Source: an uncultured Bacilli bacterium (GTDB lineage: Bacteria > Bacillota_I > Bacilli_A > RF39 > UBA660). From it: a DNA stretch of 64,000 bases. The stretch is taken from positions 34,170 through 98,169 of the forward strand of contig CAKOXW010000004.1 of NCBI GenBank assembly GCA_934130375.1. Reading direction: 5' to 3'. Of the stretch, positions 34,118 to 43,045 are shown piece after piece (within the stretch, counting starts at the first letter, position 1; each line of letters begins with the position of its first letter). The translations under genes and the position numbers were made by a program. The notes beneath the pieces were generated by a model. It was not told the origin of the DNA, ran no database searches, and saw nothing but the letters and a program-made list of their open reading frames with translations.

Positions 34118-34928
34118 CTTCTGGCTCCTTTTCTGTTTCTAATTCATCATCACTAAAATCAGTCTTTGGTTGCAATTCCTCAAGTAAGATAATTCTTAAA
34201 TCATCTAATGATAAGTTATAACTTAAATCTCCACCCATCGCAACAGATATTCTACCAGTTTCCTCAGATACAATTACAGAAATACAATCAGATTCCTCAC
34301 TAATACCAATTGCTGCTCTATGTCTTGTACCTAATCTCTTACCAATTCTTGCATCAACACTAGTTGGGAATACCGCACCTGCACAAGTAATCTTATCACC
34401 TTGAATTATCACACCACCATCATGAAGTGGATTATTTGGAAAAAATATAGATATTAACAAATCACTAGTAATTTCCGCATAAACTTTCTTTGCTCTATCA
34501 ATATATTGTCTTAAACTATAATCTCTTTCAAGTACAATTAATGCTCCAATCCTATTTTTCTTAAGATATTCACAAGCATTTACTATCTCAGAAACCATCT
34601 TTTCTCTTTCAGATAGGGTAAGTGTCTTATGTCTTCCTAATAACTGAGTTCTACCAAGTTGCTCCAAAGCATTTCTAATTTCAGGTTGAAATATTATTAT
34701 AAGCGCTAAAGGCCCCCACATTATTATATATTCAAGTAATAAACCAACTGTAAATAAATCTAACCAATCAGCAATTACCTTTACAATTACTAAAATTACA
34801 ACACCCTTAAATAATAAAGTCATCTTAACATTATTTCTAATATTCTTAAGAACATAATAAAGTAAAAACCATACCAAACATATATCAATTATATTTTTTA
34901 TTATTGTAACTATTACATCTGTAGTCAT
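34110..34928 (-). CDS. cdaA: CdaA, membrane diadenylate cyclase
   Basis: A 272-residue c-di-AMP synthase. Three N-terminal helices are followed by the DAC domain with HDGGVIIQGD and GTRHRAAIGIS, the two catalytic motifs. The acidic tail (SDDELETEKEPEDE) is unusual but short. AGGAGG precedes the ATG. c-di-AMP governs potassium and osmolyte balance and wall homeostasis, which fits the nearby mechanosensitive channels in a general way. Cotranscribed with cdaR and probably the lipoprotein upstream. Confidence 0.95.
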   Translation of the reverse strand: MTTDVIVTIIKNIIDICLVWFLLYYVLKNIRNNVKMTLLFKGVVILVIVKVIADWLDLFTVGLLLEYIIMWGPLALIIIFQPEIRNALEQLGRTQLLGRHKTLTLSEREKMVSEIVNACEYLKKNRIGALIVLERDYSLRQYIDRAKKVYAEITSDLLISIFFPNNPLHDGGVIIQGDKITCAGAVFPTSVDARIGKRLGTRHRAAIGISEESDCISVIVSEETGRISVAMGGDLSYNLSLDDLRIILLEELQPKTDFSDDELETEKEPEDE

Positions 34929-34936
34929 AAATCCTC

Positions 34937-35602
34937 CTATTTTCTATTAACTATTTTATGCCTTAAATATATAAACAATATTGACAATATAACAATACTA
35001 AACATAGATAACACTATATAAACAGATTTAGATAACTTATTATCTTTCTCATATTTAATATATAACTCATTCATACTAGAATTCTTATCTATATTAAATA
35101 TACACACCTTAGACTTAACATCTATGCAATTACTATCAATAATTTTATAAGGCAACTTAATCTCGAACTTAATATTATCTAACAATGAATTTGTAGTAAT
35201 AGTCTCATTAAAATACTTAATATTCTCATTAACAGTAAATTTTAATTCATAAACTTTATTATTCCTACTCAAACTAACACTATTAAATATATCATTTACT
35301 ATTATACTATTTTTTTTAAAATAATCAAAGTTATAATATTCTTTTTTTCCATAACCAACTCCATAATTACCATCAATATATGCACTTGGTTTATACTTTG
35401 AATATAGTCCCTCATTATTAACTAACTTTAATTCCGTATCAAGATAAAGGGATACTGAAGCATTAGATATTAAAATATCATCTATACTTTCACTCAAATA
35501 TACTTCTTCCTTTATACCATCCGTATCAGTCATAGTTAAACGATACGTTCCAGTACATCCAGTTAGTAGTAATAAAATAGACAAAAAGACAATTTTTTTC
35601 AT
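34937..35602 (-). CDS. Lipoprotein with C-terminal membrane helix
   Basis: A 221-residue protein. It has a lipobox signal (KIVFLSILLLLTGCTG) and a second hydrophobic stretch near the C-terminus (VYIVLSMFSIVILSILFIYL) with a basic end (RHKIVNRK). The body is beta-rich with no recognisable domain. It ends 9 bp before the cdaA start, so it is probably the first gene of the cdaA operon; a link to c-di-AMP control is inferred from that only. Confidence 0.7.
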   Translation of the reverse strand: MKKIVFLSILLLLTGCTGTYRLTMTDTDGIKEEVYLSESIDDILISNASVSLYLDTELKLVNNEGLYSKYKPSAYIDGNYGVGYGKKEYYNFDYFKKNSIIVNDIFNSVSLSRNNKVYELKFTVNENIKYFNETITTNSLLDNIKFEIKLPYKIIDSNCIDVKSKVCIFNIDKNSSMNELYIKYEKDNKLSKSVYIVLSMFSIVILSILFIYLRHKIVNRK

Positions 35603-35647
35603 CTTATCAACCCCTACACAATTAAGTATACCACATTATTATAAAGA

Positions 35648-35670
35648 AAAAAAGTTCTCAAATGAGAACT
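35648..35670 (-). terminator. Terminator of repeat-protein gene
   Basis: AGTTCTCA-TT-TGAGAACT then seven T on the minus strand. Confidence 0.9.
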
Positions 35671-36571
35671 ATTCAATATTAAATACTTCTAAATCAGATG
35701 TATCTTTTTTAGCTTCATCAGTTGCATTAACACTAGCCATATCAAATTGCTCAGTTGGTTCACTTGTAAGCGGTGCTACTGGAGTTTCTACTGCAGGCAT
35801 CTCTGGAACTGGTGCTTCTACAACAGGTTCAGATACTGGTGCATTTACTGGTGAGAATACTTCTTGAACAGGTGCACTTGCAACTGGTTCTACTGAAGCT
35901 ACCGGCGTTTCAATTGGAGTTTCAACAGGCATTTTTGCTACAGGCTCTATTGGTGCTACTGGAGTTTCTACTGCAGTCATCTCTGGAACTGGTGCTTCCA
36001 CAACAGGCTCAGATACTGGTGCATTTACTGGTGAGAATACTTCTTGAACAGGTGCACTTGCAACTGGCTCTACTGGAGCATCAACTATTGGTGCAACAGG
36101 TTCTACCATAGGTTGTACAGCTGGTTCAACACTAGGAGCACTTTCACCTACTGAAGGTACTATAAATGGTGCTTCAGCTACTGGTTCAGTTGATGGTGCG
36201 TTTACTGATGAGAATACCTCTTGAACAGGTGCACTTGCAACTGGTTCTACTGGTGTTTCAACTACAGGAGTAGGTTCAACTGCCATACTTGGTTGAGAAA
36301 ATACGTTTTCAGCAACATTTGTAACAGGTTCAACTGGAGTAGCTGAAACTGGTGGAACTGCTTCTAAAGAAGGTTCTTGTACTGGTTCAACTCCTGTTAT
36401 TGGTTGTGGCGCTATAGCAGCCATGTCATTAGCACTCACATTCTCACTTGCTTTATTCTTATTCTTTTTATTTCCTATTGCGATAATAATAATTAAGATA
36501 ATAATTATTCCTAAAGATCCTCCCGCAACATAAATATAATTTTCCGCTAAAAATTCTAATACTTGATTCAT
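35669..36571 (-). CDS. Membrane-anchored Pro/Val/Glu-repeat protein
   Basis: A 300-residue protein: one N-terminal helix (YVAGGSLGIIIILIIIIAIG), a basic stop-transfer (NKKNKNK) and about 240 residues of Val-Glu-Pro, Ala-Pro-Val repeats. The unit EPVASAPVQEVFSPVNAPVS recurs at a 60-residue period with small changes. An acidic tail closes the protein. N-out/C-in topology is likely, which would put the repeats in the cytosol. No catalytic domain. It may be a spacer, scaffold or partner-binding region. AGGAGG precedes the ATG. Confidence 0.7.
   Translation of the reverse strand: MNQVLEFLAENYIYVAGGSLGIIIILIIIIAIGNKKNKNKASENVSANDMAAIAPQPITGVEPVQEPSLEAVPPVSATPVEPVTNVAENVFSQPSMAVEPTPVVETPVEPVASAPVQEVFSSVNAPSTEPVAEAPFIVPSVGESAPSVEPAVQPMVEPVAPIVDAPVEPVASAPVQEVFSPVNAPVSEPVVEAPVPEMTAVETPVAPIEPVAKMPVETPIETPVASVEPVASAPVQEVFSPVNAPVSEPVVEAPVPEMPAVETPVAPLTSEPTEQFDMASVNATDEAKKDTSDLEVFNIE
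35772..36252 (-). repeat. Direct DNA repeats encoding the Pro/Val/Glu units
   Basis: Two 124-bp near-identical copies (35772-35895 and 35952-36075) at a 180-bp period, and a shorter third at 36181-36252. All are in frame, so copy number can change by recombination without breaking the protein. Confidence 0.85.
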
Positions 36572-36653
36572 ATCACACGCCTCCTATTATTAAGAATAGC
36601 ACATAATTATTTATTTTTCAACAATTTACACAATAAAAAAATGAAAAAGAAAA

Positions 36654-37241
36654 TTAATTCTTCTTCATTCCAGCATCTTCTATAAATTTAGCATAAGTTT
36701 CAACTTGTTGATATCCAACTGTACCAGAAACATATTTACCATCTTTATATACAACTACCATTGGTGTTGATAATAAGTTTTCTTTATAGAAATCATTTTC
36801 TTTTATTAATTCATTATATGCATTTTCATCAGTTACTTTATTTTTAGCAAAATCAAATAATTGAGTTATATCAAAATATAAATGAGTAAATCCATAATCA
36901 CTTTGTACTTGGTTCATAATAGGTATGAATTTAGCACAATAACCACAACTAGATCTACCAATATAAATTACTTGATAACCCTTAGCCTTCTTAGCCTTAC
37001 TAAACTCACTATAATTGATTGCCTTATATTTACTAACATCATATTCTGGAATAGTATCACTATCTTTATTATTATCCTTATTCTTATCAGTAGTACTATT
37101 TTTATCAATAAAATCATTTGTTCTAGTAACATTTGATATACCAATTGCTAAATTTACAACTAATAAAATAATTACTATATAAAGCATATTAACTAATTTA
37201 CTTGCAATTTCATTACTGATTTCTTCTTTCTTATTTGCCAT
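36654..37241 (-). CDS. Membrane-anchored thioredoxin-like protein
   Basis: A 195-residue protein. The N-terminal helix (LVNMLYIVIILLVVNLAIGI) is followed by an Asn/Asp/Lys-rich linker and a thioredoxin fold with the redox motif SSCGYCAKF and the cis-Pro segment LLSTPMVVVYKDGKYVSG. It would act outside the membrane as a thiol-disulfide enzyme, partner unknown. GGAGG precedes the ATG at 37241. A second such protein with CKFC lies at 49947. Confidence 0.85.
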   Translation of the reverse strand: MANKKEEISNEIASKLVNMLYIVIILLVVNLAIGISNVTRTNDFIDKNSTTDKNKDNNKDSDTIPEYDVSKYKAINYSEFSKAKKAKGYQVIYIGRSSCGYCAKFIPIMNQVQSDYGFTHLYFDITQLFDFAKNKVTDENAYNELIKENDFYKENLLSTPMVVVYKDGKYVSGTVGYQQVETYAKFIEDAGMKKN

Positions 37242-37479
37242 ATCATTTCCTCCCAAATAAATTATAACATATTTTTTATTAATTCATAGTATTTTTATTA
37301 ATTAAATGCTATTTCAGTATCAATATTATCATCACTTATTGCAAGATATAAAAATATCGCACCATAAGATTTTGATACTCTTTTAATTCTCTATCTTATT
37401 ATCTCTTAATCTCTCATCCTTGTTATTCATACTAAATAATATTTATAACATTTATAAAGATGCATAAATACGTATATGA

Positions 37480-39228
37480 CTACATCTCATCAATCATATA
37501 AAGCATCCTGTAAGTATCAGAAGAATTCATTAGTTCCTTGTGAGTACCACTTGCTTCTAAAACACCATCATTTATAACGTGAATTATATCAGAATCCACT
37601 ATAGTAGATAATCTATGCGCAACTACTATAACTGTATGGTCAAGTATCAAATTATCAATAGTTTGCTTAATATATTCTTGAGACTCATTATCAAGTGCAC
37701 TTGTTGCCTCATCAAAAAGTATTATCTTTGTATTTATAAGTAGAGTTCTTGCAATCGCAATTCTTTGCTTTTGTCCACCAGATAAGTTGACACCACCTTC
37801 ACCAATTATTGTTTCATAATTATTTGGTAAACTCATAATATAGTCATCAATATATGCTTTCTTGCAAACCTCACGCACCTCTTCTAAAGTAACATTTTTC
37901 TTTACTAATCTAAAATTATCCATAATGCTCAAATTGAATAAAAATGGAGTTTGTCTAATTATTGAAATATTACTTCTTAAAGACTCTTCAGTTAAATCTT
38001 TTATATTAACACCATCTATAGTAATAGTCCCTTTAGAAGCATCAAAATATCTAAGCAATAAATTAAATATTGTACTTTTACCATTACCACTTCTACCTAT
38101 TATTGCAATTTTTTTATGAGGCTCAATAGTCATATTAAGTCCTTTTAAAGTATAATCTTCATTATCACTATATTTAAAATATACATTATTAAACTTAACA
38201 ACTCCCTTAGAATTAACTAATTTCTTATTACCAAATGCCTCATCATTATACAATCTATTATTAACTATTTCATCAATTCTATTCAAAGATACACTAACCT
38301 TGTTGTAGTAAATACCAAAATCACTTAAAGACTCAACAAGCTCATCTATTCTCCAAATATAAGATTCAATGACTATAAATAATGCATAAGTTAGTTTATT
38401 AGTTACAACTAAATAACCAGATGTCGCTAAAATCATTGCTTGCAATACAAAATATATAAAATTATTTGAGTAATAGTAACCAATTTCATATTTTTTCATC
38501 TTTCTTTGATTAGTAAATAATCTATCAATATTTAAAAATAATCTATCCTCAATATTTTTCTTAATACCAAGTGCTTTTATTTCCCTAATACCAGTTAAAT
38601 TTTCTGTTGCAGTCTTAACTTGTAAATCAGATTCCTTTTTAATTTCCTCCTGTGTCTTTTTAATTTTAGGAAAATATTTGTAAGATACAAAGCCCATGAT
38701 AATACTAAAAACTATAATTTCAATACCAAGAATTACTGATGACTTAAACGCTATTACTAAAACAACAATTATAACTATCGCTCTACAAGCCATTTTCATT
38801 AATCTACTTAATAAATCCATTACTCTATCTGGGTCAGTAGTCATTCTGTTAATAAATTCACCAACACCCATTTGTTCAAACGCAACAGCAGGCATATCAC
38901 TTATCTTTCTATATAAGTCCTTTAAAACATTTTTAGAAAACTTAATCTCTAAATAATTATAAATTAAGTCCCTTGGAATTGCTAAAAGGCAATAAAATAA
39001 TATGTGCATACTTTCCCTTAAAATTAGAAATATTAAAAACTTCTCAAATATTCCCTCAATTAGTGCATCAATCGCATATCCCCAGAAAAATGTGGATAAC
39101 AATACTGGTAAGTAAGTTATACACACTAAAAAGATATACAAAAATATTCTTAACTTCTCATCTTTTAAATAACTAAATATCAACTTAAAATTACCCTTTT
39201 TCTTGTTTTTAATATTTTTCTTTTTCAT
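37480..39228 (-). CDS. ABC exporter, fused permease-ATPase
   Basis: A 582-residue ABC half-transporter. A six-helix membrane domain fills residues 20-320. The ATPase has Walker A IGRSGNGKST, Q-loop SIIRQTPF, signature LSGGQKQR, Walker B IILFDEATSAL and switch His VAHRL. Probably a homodimer exporting lipids, peptides or drugs; the substrate is not readable. GGAGGTG precedes the ATG. It lies 25 bp after mscL. Confidence 0.95.
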   Translation of the reverse strand: MKKKNIKNKKKGNFKLIFSYLKDEKLRIFLYIFLVCITYLPVLLSTFFWGYAIDALIEGIFEKFLIFLILRESMHILFYCLLAIPRDLIYNYLEIKFSKNVLKDLYRKISDMPAVAFEQMGVGEFINRMTTDPDRVMDLLSRLMKMACRAIVIIVVLVIAFKSSVILGIEIIVFSIIMGFVSYKYFPKIKKTQEEIKKESDLQVKTATENLTGIREIKALGIKKNIEDRLFLNIDRLFTNQRKMKKYEIGYYYSNNFIYFVLQAMILATSGYLVVTNKLTYALFIVIESYIWRIDELVESLSDFGIYYNKVSVSLNRIDEIVNNRLYNDEAFGNKKLVNSKGVVKFNNVYFKYSDNEDYTLKGLNMTIEPHKKIAIIGRSGNGKSTIFNLLLRYFDASKGTITIDGVNIKDLTEESLRSNISIIRQTPFLFNLSIMDNFRLVKKNVTLEEVREVCKKAYIDDYIMSLPNNYETIIGEGGVNLSGGQKQRIAIARTLLINTKIILFDEATSALDNESQEYIKQTIDNLILDHTVIVVAHRLSTIVDSDIIHVINDGVLEASGTHKELMNSSDTYRMLYMIDEM

Positions 39229-39253
39229 AAATTCACCTCCACAGAAAAAGAGA

Positions 39254-39637
39254 TTATTTTTTCTTTTTCAAAGAATCTCTAATCTCTCTTAGTAATATTA
39301 TTTCTTCACTTGTTTTGACTGGTTCTTCTTTCTTAACTTCTTTTTTCTTAAACTTTTCAAAGAACTTAATCATTGCAAATATACATACTGCAACAATAAG
39401 GAAATCGATAACAGATTGAATAAACGAACCATATTTTATAGAAGCATTCCCAACTTTAATTGCTAATCCACTAAAATCAAGTCCACCAAGTATTACCCCA
39501 ATTAATGGCATTAAAATATCATTAACTAAACTAGTAACAATTTTACCAAAAGCAGCACCAATTATAACACCTACTGCCATGTCCATTACGTTACCACGAG
39601 ATATAAAAGTTTTAAAATCACCAATAAATTTCTTCAT
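39254..39637 (-). CDS. mscL: Large-conductance mechanosensitive channel MscL
   Basis: A 127-residue MscL, the pentameric emergency valve for hypo-osmotic shock. TM1 reads GNVMDMAVGVIIGAAFGKIVTSLVND with the pore constriction Gly/Ala/Val pattern; TM2 is SVIDFLIVAVCIFAMIKFF; the C-terminal helix EIILLREIRDSLKK is conserved. AGGAAGTGAT precedes the ATG at 39637. A stem-loop formed by AGAGATT/AATCTCT near its stop may attenuate reading into the ABC gene. Confidence 0.96.
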   Translation of the reverse strand: MKKFIGDFKTFISRGNVMDMAVGVIIGAAFGKIVTSLVNDILMPLIGVILGGLDFSGLAIKVGNASIKYGSFIQSVIDFLIVAVCIFAMIKFFEKFKKKEVKKEEPVKTSEEIILLREIRDSLKKKK

Positions 39638-39769
39638 TTTATCACTTCCTTGCTTTAGATTATAACAAATAATAACCACTTTAACAATAGAAAATCATTT
39701 TTTATTCAATTACTTTACCTGCAAAATAGTTTACATGGTAAACTATTTCACTACACAAATACATATTAC

Positions 39770-39786
39770 TTAAGCCCACGAACACA
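39770..39786 (-). repeat. Post-terminator repeat copy 3
   Basis: Minus strand TGTGTTCGTGGGCTTAAGTA after the T tract of the ftsX terminator. Confidence 0.9.
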
Positions 39787-39793
39787 TAAAGAA

Positions 39794-39813
39794 AAAGAAG
39801 ACTTTGCTTCTTT
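39794..39813 (-). terminator. Terminator of prfB-ftsX operon
   Basis: AAAGAAG-CAAAGT-CTTCTTT with further T on the minus strand, overlapping the ftsX stop. Confidence 0.8.
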
Positions 39814-40711
39814 ATATTTTTAAATACTTTCTTACTGAGTTAGCACTACCAAACATACCCACTATTGTTCCTATTCCTAATAATCCTAATGCTACAAAGT
39901 ACACAAAAGGCATTGGTTCAACTAACTTTAAGAAAGGAGAAATAGTTTCTAAAGTTTTAACATGATATAAAGCATTATAACCATATATTGTTACTAATAT
40001 TGGTATTATTGAACCTAAGAAACCTAAGAATAATCCTTCTATTACAAAAGGCATTTTAATATTAGCATTAGATGCTCCTACTAATCTCATAATCTCTATC
40101 TCTTTTCTTCTTGAGAAAATAGTAATTTTTATTGTATTACTAACTAAGAATATAGTTACTAACACTAAAGCACCAACTATACCAATTAATACTTTTTCAA
40201 CTACTTGTAATACAGATAATAATTGTTCTACAATTCCTTCTCCATAACGAACAAGTCCAACTTTTTCAATATTTTTTATTTGATTAGCAGTATCACCAAT
40301 CTTATCTACATCCTTAACTTTTATAGAAAATGTATCTGCTAAAGGATTTTCATCTTTATCCCAACTCTTTATAATAGTTTCAAACACTTGAGAACTATTC
40401 TTCCAAGATTCAGCAACTTGTTCCTTAGTTTCATATACAACTGTATCTATATTATCAAGACTATCTATTTTATTTTTAATATTCTCTATCTGCTCACTAG
40501 TAGCATCATTATCTACAAATACTACTATAGAAAAATCTTTTTTAATTAATACTGCAATATTTTCTATATTATAAGATAATACTATAGAAATTGATACGAT
40601 AAGTAATGTAATAGTTATACAAGAAATTGATGCGATTGACAAAGAAAAATTCCTAAATACACTTTTAAAAGCATCTCTTATTGCTCTTCCTAATAATCTA
40701 ATCTGCTTCAT
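39812..40711 (-). CDS. ftsX: Cell-division ABC permease FtsX
   Basis: A 299-residue FtsX. Four membrane helices are visible (near residues 22-45, 170-195, 225-245, 265-290), with a large extracytoplasmic loop between the first two carrying VFVDNDATSEQIENIKNKI and the later SRRKEIEIMRLVGASN motif typical of MacB/FtsX permeases. With FtsE it transmits a signal to wall hydrolases such as NlpC/P60 proteins. It follows ftsE with a 14-bp overlap; AAAGGAAC precedes the ATG at 40711. Confidence 0.95.
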   Translation of the reverse strand: MKQIRLLGRAIRDAFKSVFRNFSLSIASISCITITLLIVSISIVLSYNIENIAVLIKKDFSIVVFVDNDATSEQIENIKNKIDSLDNIDTVVYETKEQVAESWKNSSQVFETIIKSWDKDENPLADTFSIKVKDVDKIGDTANQIKNIEKVGLVRYGEGIVEQLLSVLQVVEKVLIGIVGALVLVTIFLVSNTIKITIFSRRKEIEIMRLVGASNANIKMPFVIEGLFLGFLGSIIPILVTIYGYNALYHVKTLETISPFLKLVEPMPFVYFVALGLLGIGTIVGMFGSANSVRKYLKI

Positions 40712-41393
40712 GATTGTATGTTCCTTTCTCATAATCTTCTTTTAATCTTCCTGCTTCAATTACTATTACTCTTTTCTTCATCCTATTGACCATTTCCTTA
40801 TCATGCGTTGCCATTATTATTGTTGTACCAAGCTTATTAATTTCATCTAATACTTGCATTATTTCCCAGCTTGTTTCAGGATCTAGATTACCAGTTGGTT
40901 CATCACAAAGTAACAATTTAGGTTCATTTACTATTGCTCTTGCAATCGCAACTCTTTGCTGTTCACCACCAGATAATTCATTTGGATAATTTTTAGACTT
41001 ATTTTTAAGACCTACTTGCTCTAAGGCTTTTAGAGTTTTATTTCTTATTTCCTCATTAGGAAGTCCAAGGATTTCAAGTGCAAAAGCAACATTTTCATAA
41101 ACTGTTAATCTAGGTAATAACTTATAATCCTGAAACACAATACCTAATTTTCTTCTTAATTTATATACTTTTCTATTTCTTAACTTAGCAACTTCTATAC
41201 CACCTATATTAATACTTCCATTAGTAGGTTTTTCTTCTCTATATAATAATTTAATTAATGTAGATTTACCACTACCAGATTGACCAATTACAAATACAAA
41301 ATCACCTTTTTTTACTTTTAAATCAAAATCATATATAGCAGTAACACCCGTCTTATACTTTTTCTCTAAATCTTTAATTCTAATTAGTTCCAC
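40698..41393 (-). CDS. ftsE: Cell-division ATP-binding protein FtsE
   Basis: A 231-residue ABC ATPase. Walker A is GQSGSGKST, signature LSGGEQQR, Walker B LLLCDEPTGNLDP, switch MATHD. GGAGGTG six bases before the GTG at 41393 decides the start, which overlaps the end of the YitT gene by 14 bp. Works with FtsX at the septum. Confidence 0.95.
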   Translation of the reverse strand: MELIRIKDLEKKYKTGVTAIYDFDLKVKKGDFVFVIGQSGSGKSTLIKLLYREEKPTNGSINIGGIEVAKLRNRKVYKLRRKLGIVFQDYKLLPRLTVYENVAFALEILGLPNEEIRNKTLKALEQVGLKNKSKNYPNELSGGEQQRVAIARAIVNEPKLLLCDEPTGNLDPETSWEIMQVLDEINKLGTTIIMATHDKEMVNRMKKRVIVIEAGRLKEDYEKGTYNHEAD

Positions 41394-42219
41394 TAATTTC
41401 ACCTCCATGATATGTATAATAAGCATCCATTATTATAAAGAACGATTTATCATCTATCTCAGTAATCCTTTTCTTTAACTTCAAATAATCCTTAGTGTAT
41501 ATAGCACACATAAGCATATGATGCTTTTTCTCATCATAACCACCAATAACATCTATTTCAGTAATACCTCTTTTAAATTCTTTTTTAATGCATTCTCTTA
41601 CTTCTTCAGGTTTACTAGTCATTATATAAAACATTTTCCTATTTGATATACCAAGCATTATTTTATCTGATATAGTACTTGCTATATATATTATTATTAT
41701 TGCATATAAAGCACTTCTTATTCCAAATACAAATGCTCCAAAAGCAATTATAATACCATCAAATATTAATATACACTTACCCATCTGAATTTTTAATTTA
41801 GTAGACATTATCTTCTTAGGAATATCTGTCCCTCCACATAAAAATCCATTCTTAAATATTAACCCATTACCAATTCCATATATTATACCTGCAAAAATAA
41901 GAAGTATAAACTTATCATTGTAATTCAAATGAATGTAATAAGGAATATTTTCAAACACCTTTATTAATATTGGATACATTACTGAACAATATAACAACTT
42001 AACCGTATCATTCTTACCAAACACAAAGTAATTGACAATTATCATTGCAATGAAGAATACCGCAATAAATAGTGATTGATCAATTCCAAATACCTCTTTT
42101 AATAATACTGCAATACCACTAGTTCCTCCAACTGCGATTTTAAGCGGAGAAATAAATAAATCAAACGCAATAACCTGGCAAAATATACCAAGTGTTGCCT
42201 CTAAATACTTACGCACCAC
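41380..42219 (-). CDS. YitT family membrane protein (second copy)
   Basis: A 279-residue protein with about five membrane helices (YitT/DUF161) and a C-terminal DUF2179 domain (GGYDEKKHHMLMCAIYTKDYLKLKKRITEID). The motif GGTDIPKKIM corresponds to the YitT consensus GG-T-D. It is paralogous to the next gene upstream, which it overlaps by 11 bp, suggesting a heterodimer or tandem duplication. GTG at 42219 after GAGG is the likely start; an ATG at 42231 is possible. Function of the family is unknown. Confidence 0.88.
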   Translation of the reverse strand: MVRKYLEATLGIFCQVIAFDLFISPLKIAVGGTSGIAVLLKEVFGIDQSLFIAVFFIAMIIVNYFVFGKNDTVKLLYCSVMYPILIKVFENIPYYIHLNYNDKFILLIFAGIIYGIGNGLIFKNGFLCGGTDIPKKIMSTKLKIQMGKCILIFDGIIIAFGAFVFGIRSALYAIIIIYIASTISDKIMLGISNRKMFYIMTSKPEEVRECIKKEFKRGITEIDVIGGYDEKKHHMLMCAIYTKDYLKLKKRITEIDDKSFFIIMDAYYTYHGGEISGTN

Positions 42220-43045
42220 CTTTAACCTCATAGGCATCTGTAATAACAAAGAACGCATCCTCATCAATCTTACTTATACCTTCTTTTAATCTATAGTACT
42301 CTCTTGTAGGTATTACACACATTAACATTTTTTGTCTTTCTTTTGTATATCCACCCTTAACTGGTATTATTGTTACACCATGAGATAGATTAGACATAAT
42401 ATATTCTTTTACTTTTTCTTCTTCATCAGTAATTATATAAAATGCCTTACTCTTTGATATACCAAGCATTATTCTATCAGTCATTTGACTTAATAAATAT
42501 AATACAACTAATGCATAAAGCATATTATTCCAACCATAAGTAAATCCACCTGCAACAACTATTGAACCATCTACTATAAGCATTGCTGTTCCAATAGATG
42601 TATTAAAATATTTAGCAACAATCTGATTTAATATATCAGTACCACCTGTTGTAAATCCCATCTTAAATGTAAGACCATAACCAATTCCTCTTATAACACC
42701 CGCAACAACAGCAATCAAAAACATATCACTATTATCTATATGTATTACATTAGCAATATCACTAGTAAGAGTTACAAAAAATGGAAATAATATCGTACCC
42801 ACAACAGACCCCATTGTCGTTTTAACACCAAGTAATGGAAAACTAATAATCAATACTGCAACACATAATATTGTAATTAATAAATTTGGATCAATTATAC
42901 TTTTAAAAATATTTGCAATACCGTCAACATCACCTGCAACTATATTATTAGGTTTTAAAAATAAATTGTACGCAAAAGCATAAAGAAACAAACCTACTAT
43001 CAAAGTTCCATATCTTTTAACATAACTTAATACTTTTTTCTTCAT
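42209..43045 (-). CDS. YitT family membrane protein (first copy)
   Basis: A 278-residue YitT/DUF2179 protein like its downstream neighbour. Family points are LFLKPNNIVAGDVDGIANI, FTTGGTDILNQIVAKYF and the C-terminal GGYTKERQKMLMCVIPTREYYRLKEGISKID. Start codon overlaps the prfB stop (TAATG), so translation is coupled to RF2. Confidence 0.9.
   Translation of the reverse strand: MKKKVLSYVKRYGTLIVGLFLYAFAYNLFLKPNNIVAGDVDGIANIFKSIIDPNLLITILCVAVLIISFPLLGVKTTMGSVVGTILFPFFVTLTSDIANVIHIDNSDMFLIAVVAGVIRGIGYGLTFKMGFTTGGTDILNQIVAKYFNTSIGTAMLIVDGSIVVAGGFTYGWNNMLYALVVLYLLSQMTDRIMLGISKSKAFYIITDEEEKVKEYIMSNLSHGVTIIPVKGGYTKERQKMLMCVIPTREYYRLKEGISKIDEDAFFVITDAYEVKGGA

Noticed and set aside
35772..36252. CRISPR-like array
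   Set aside because: Repeats are 124 bp, coding and in frame, with no constant short repeat or unique spacers.
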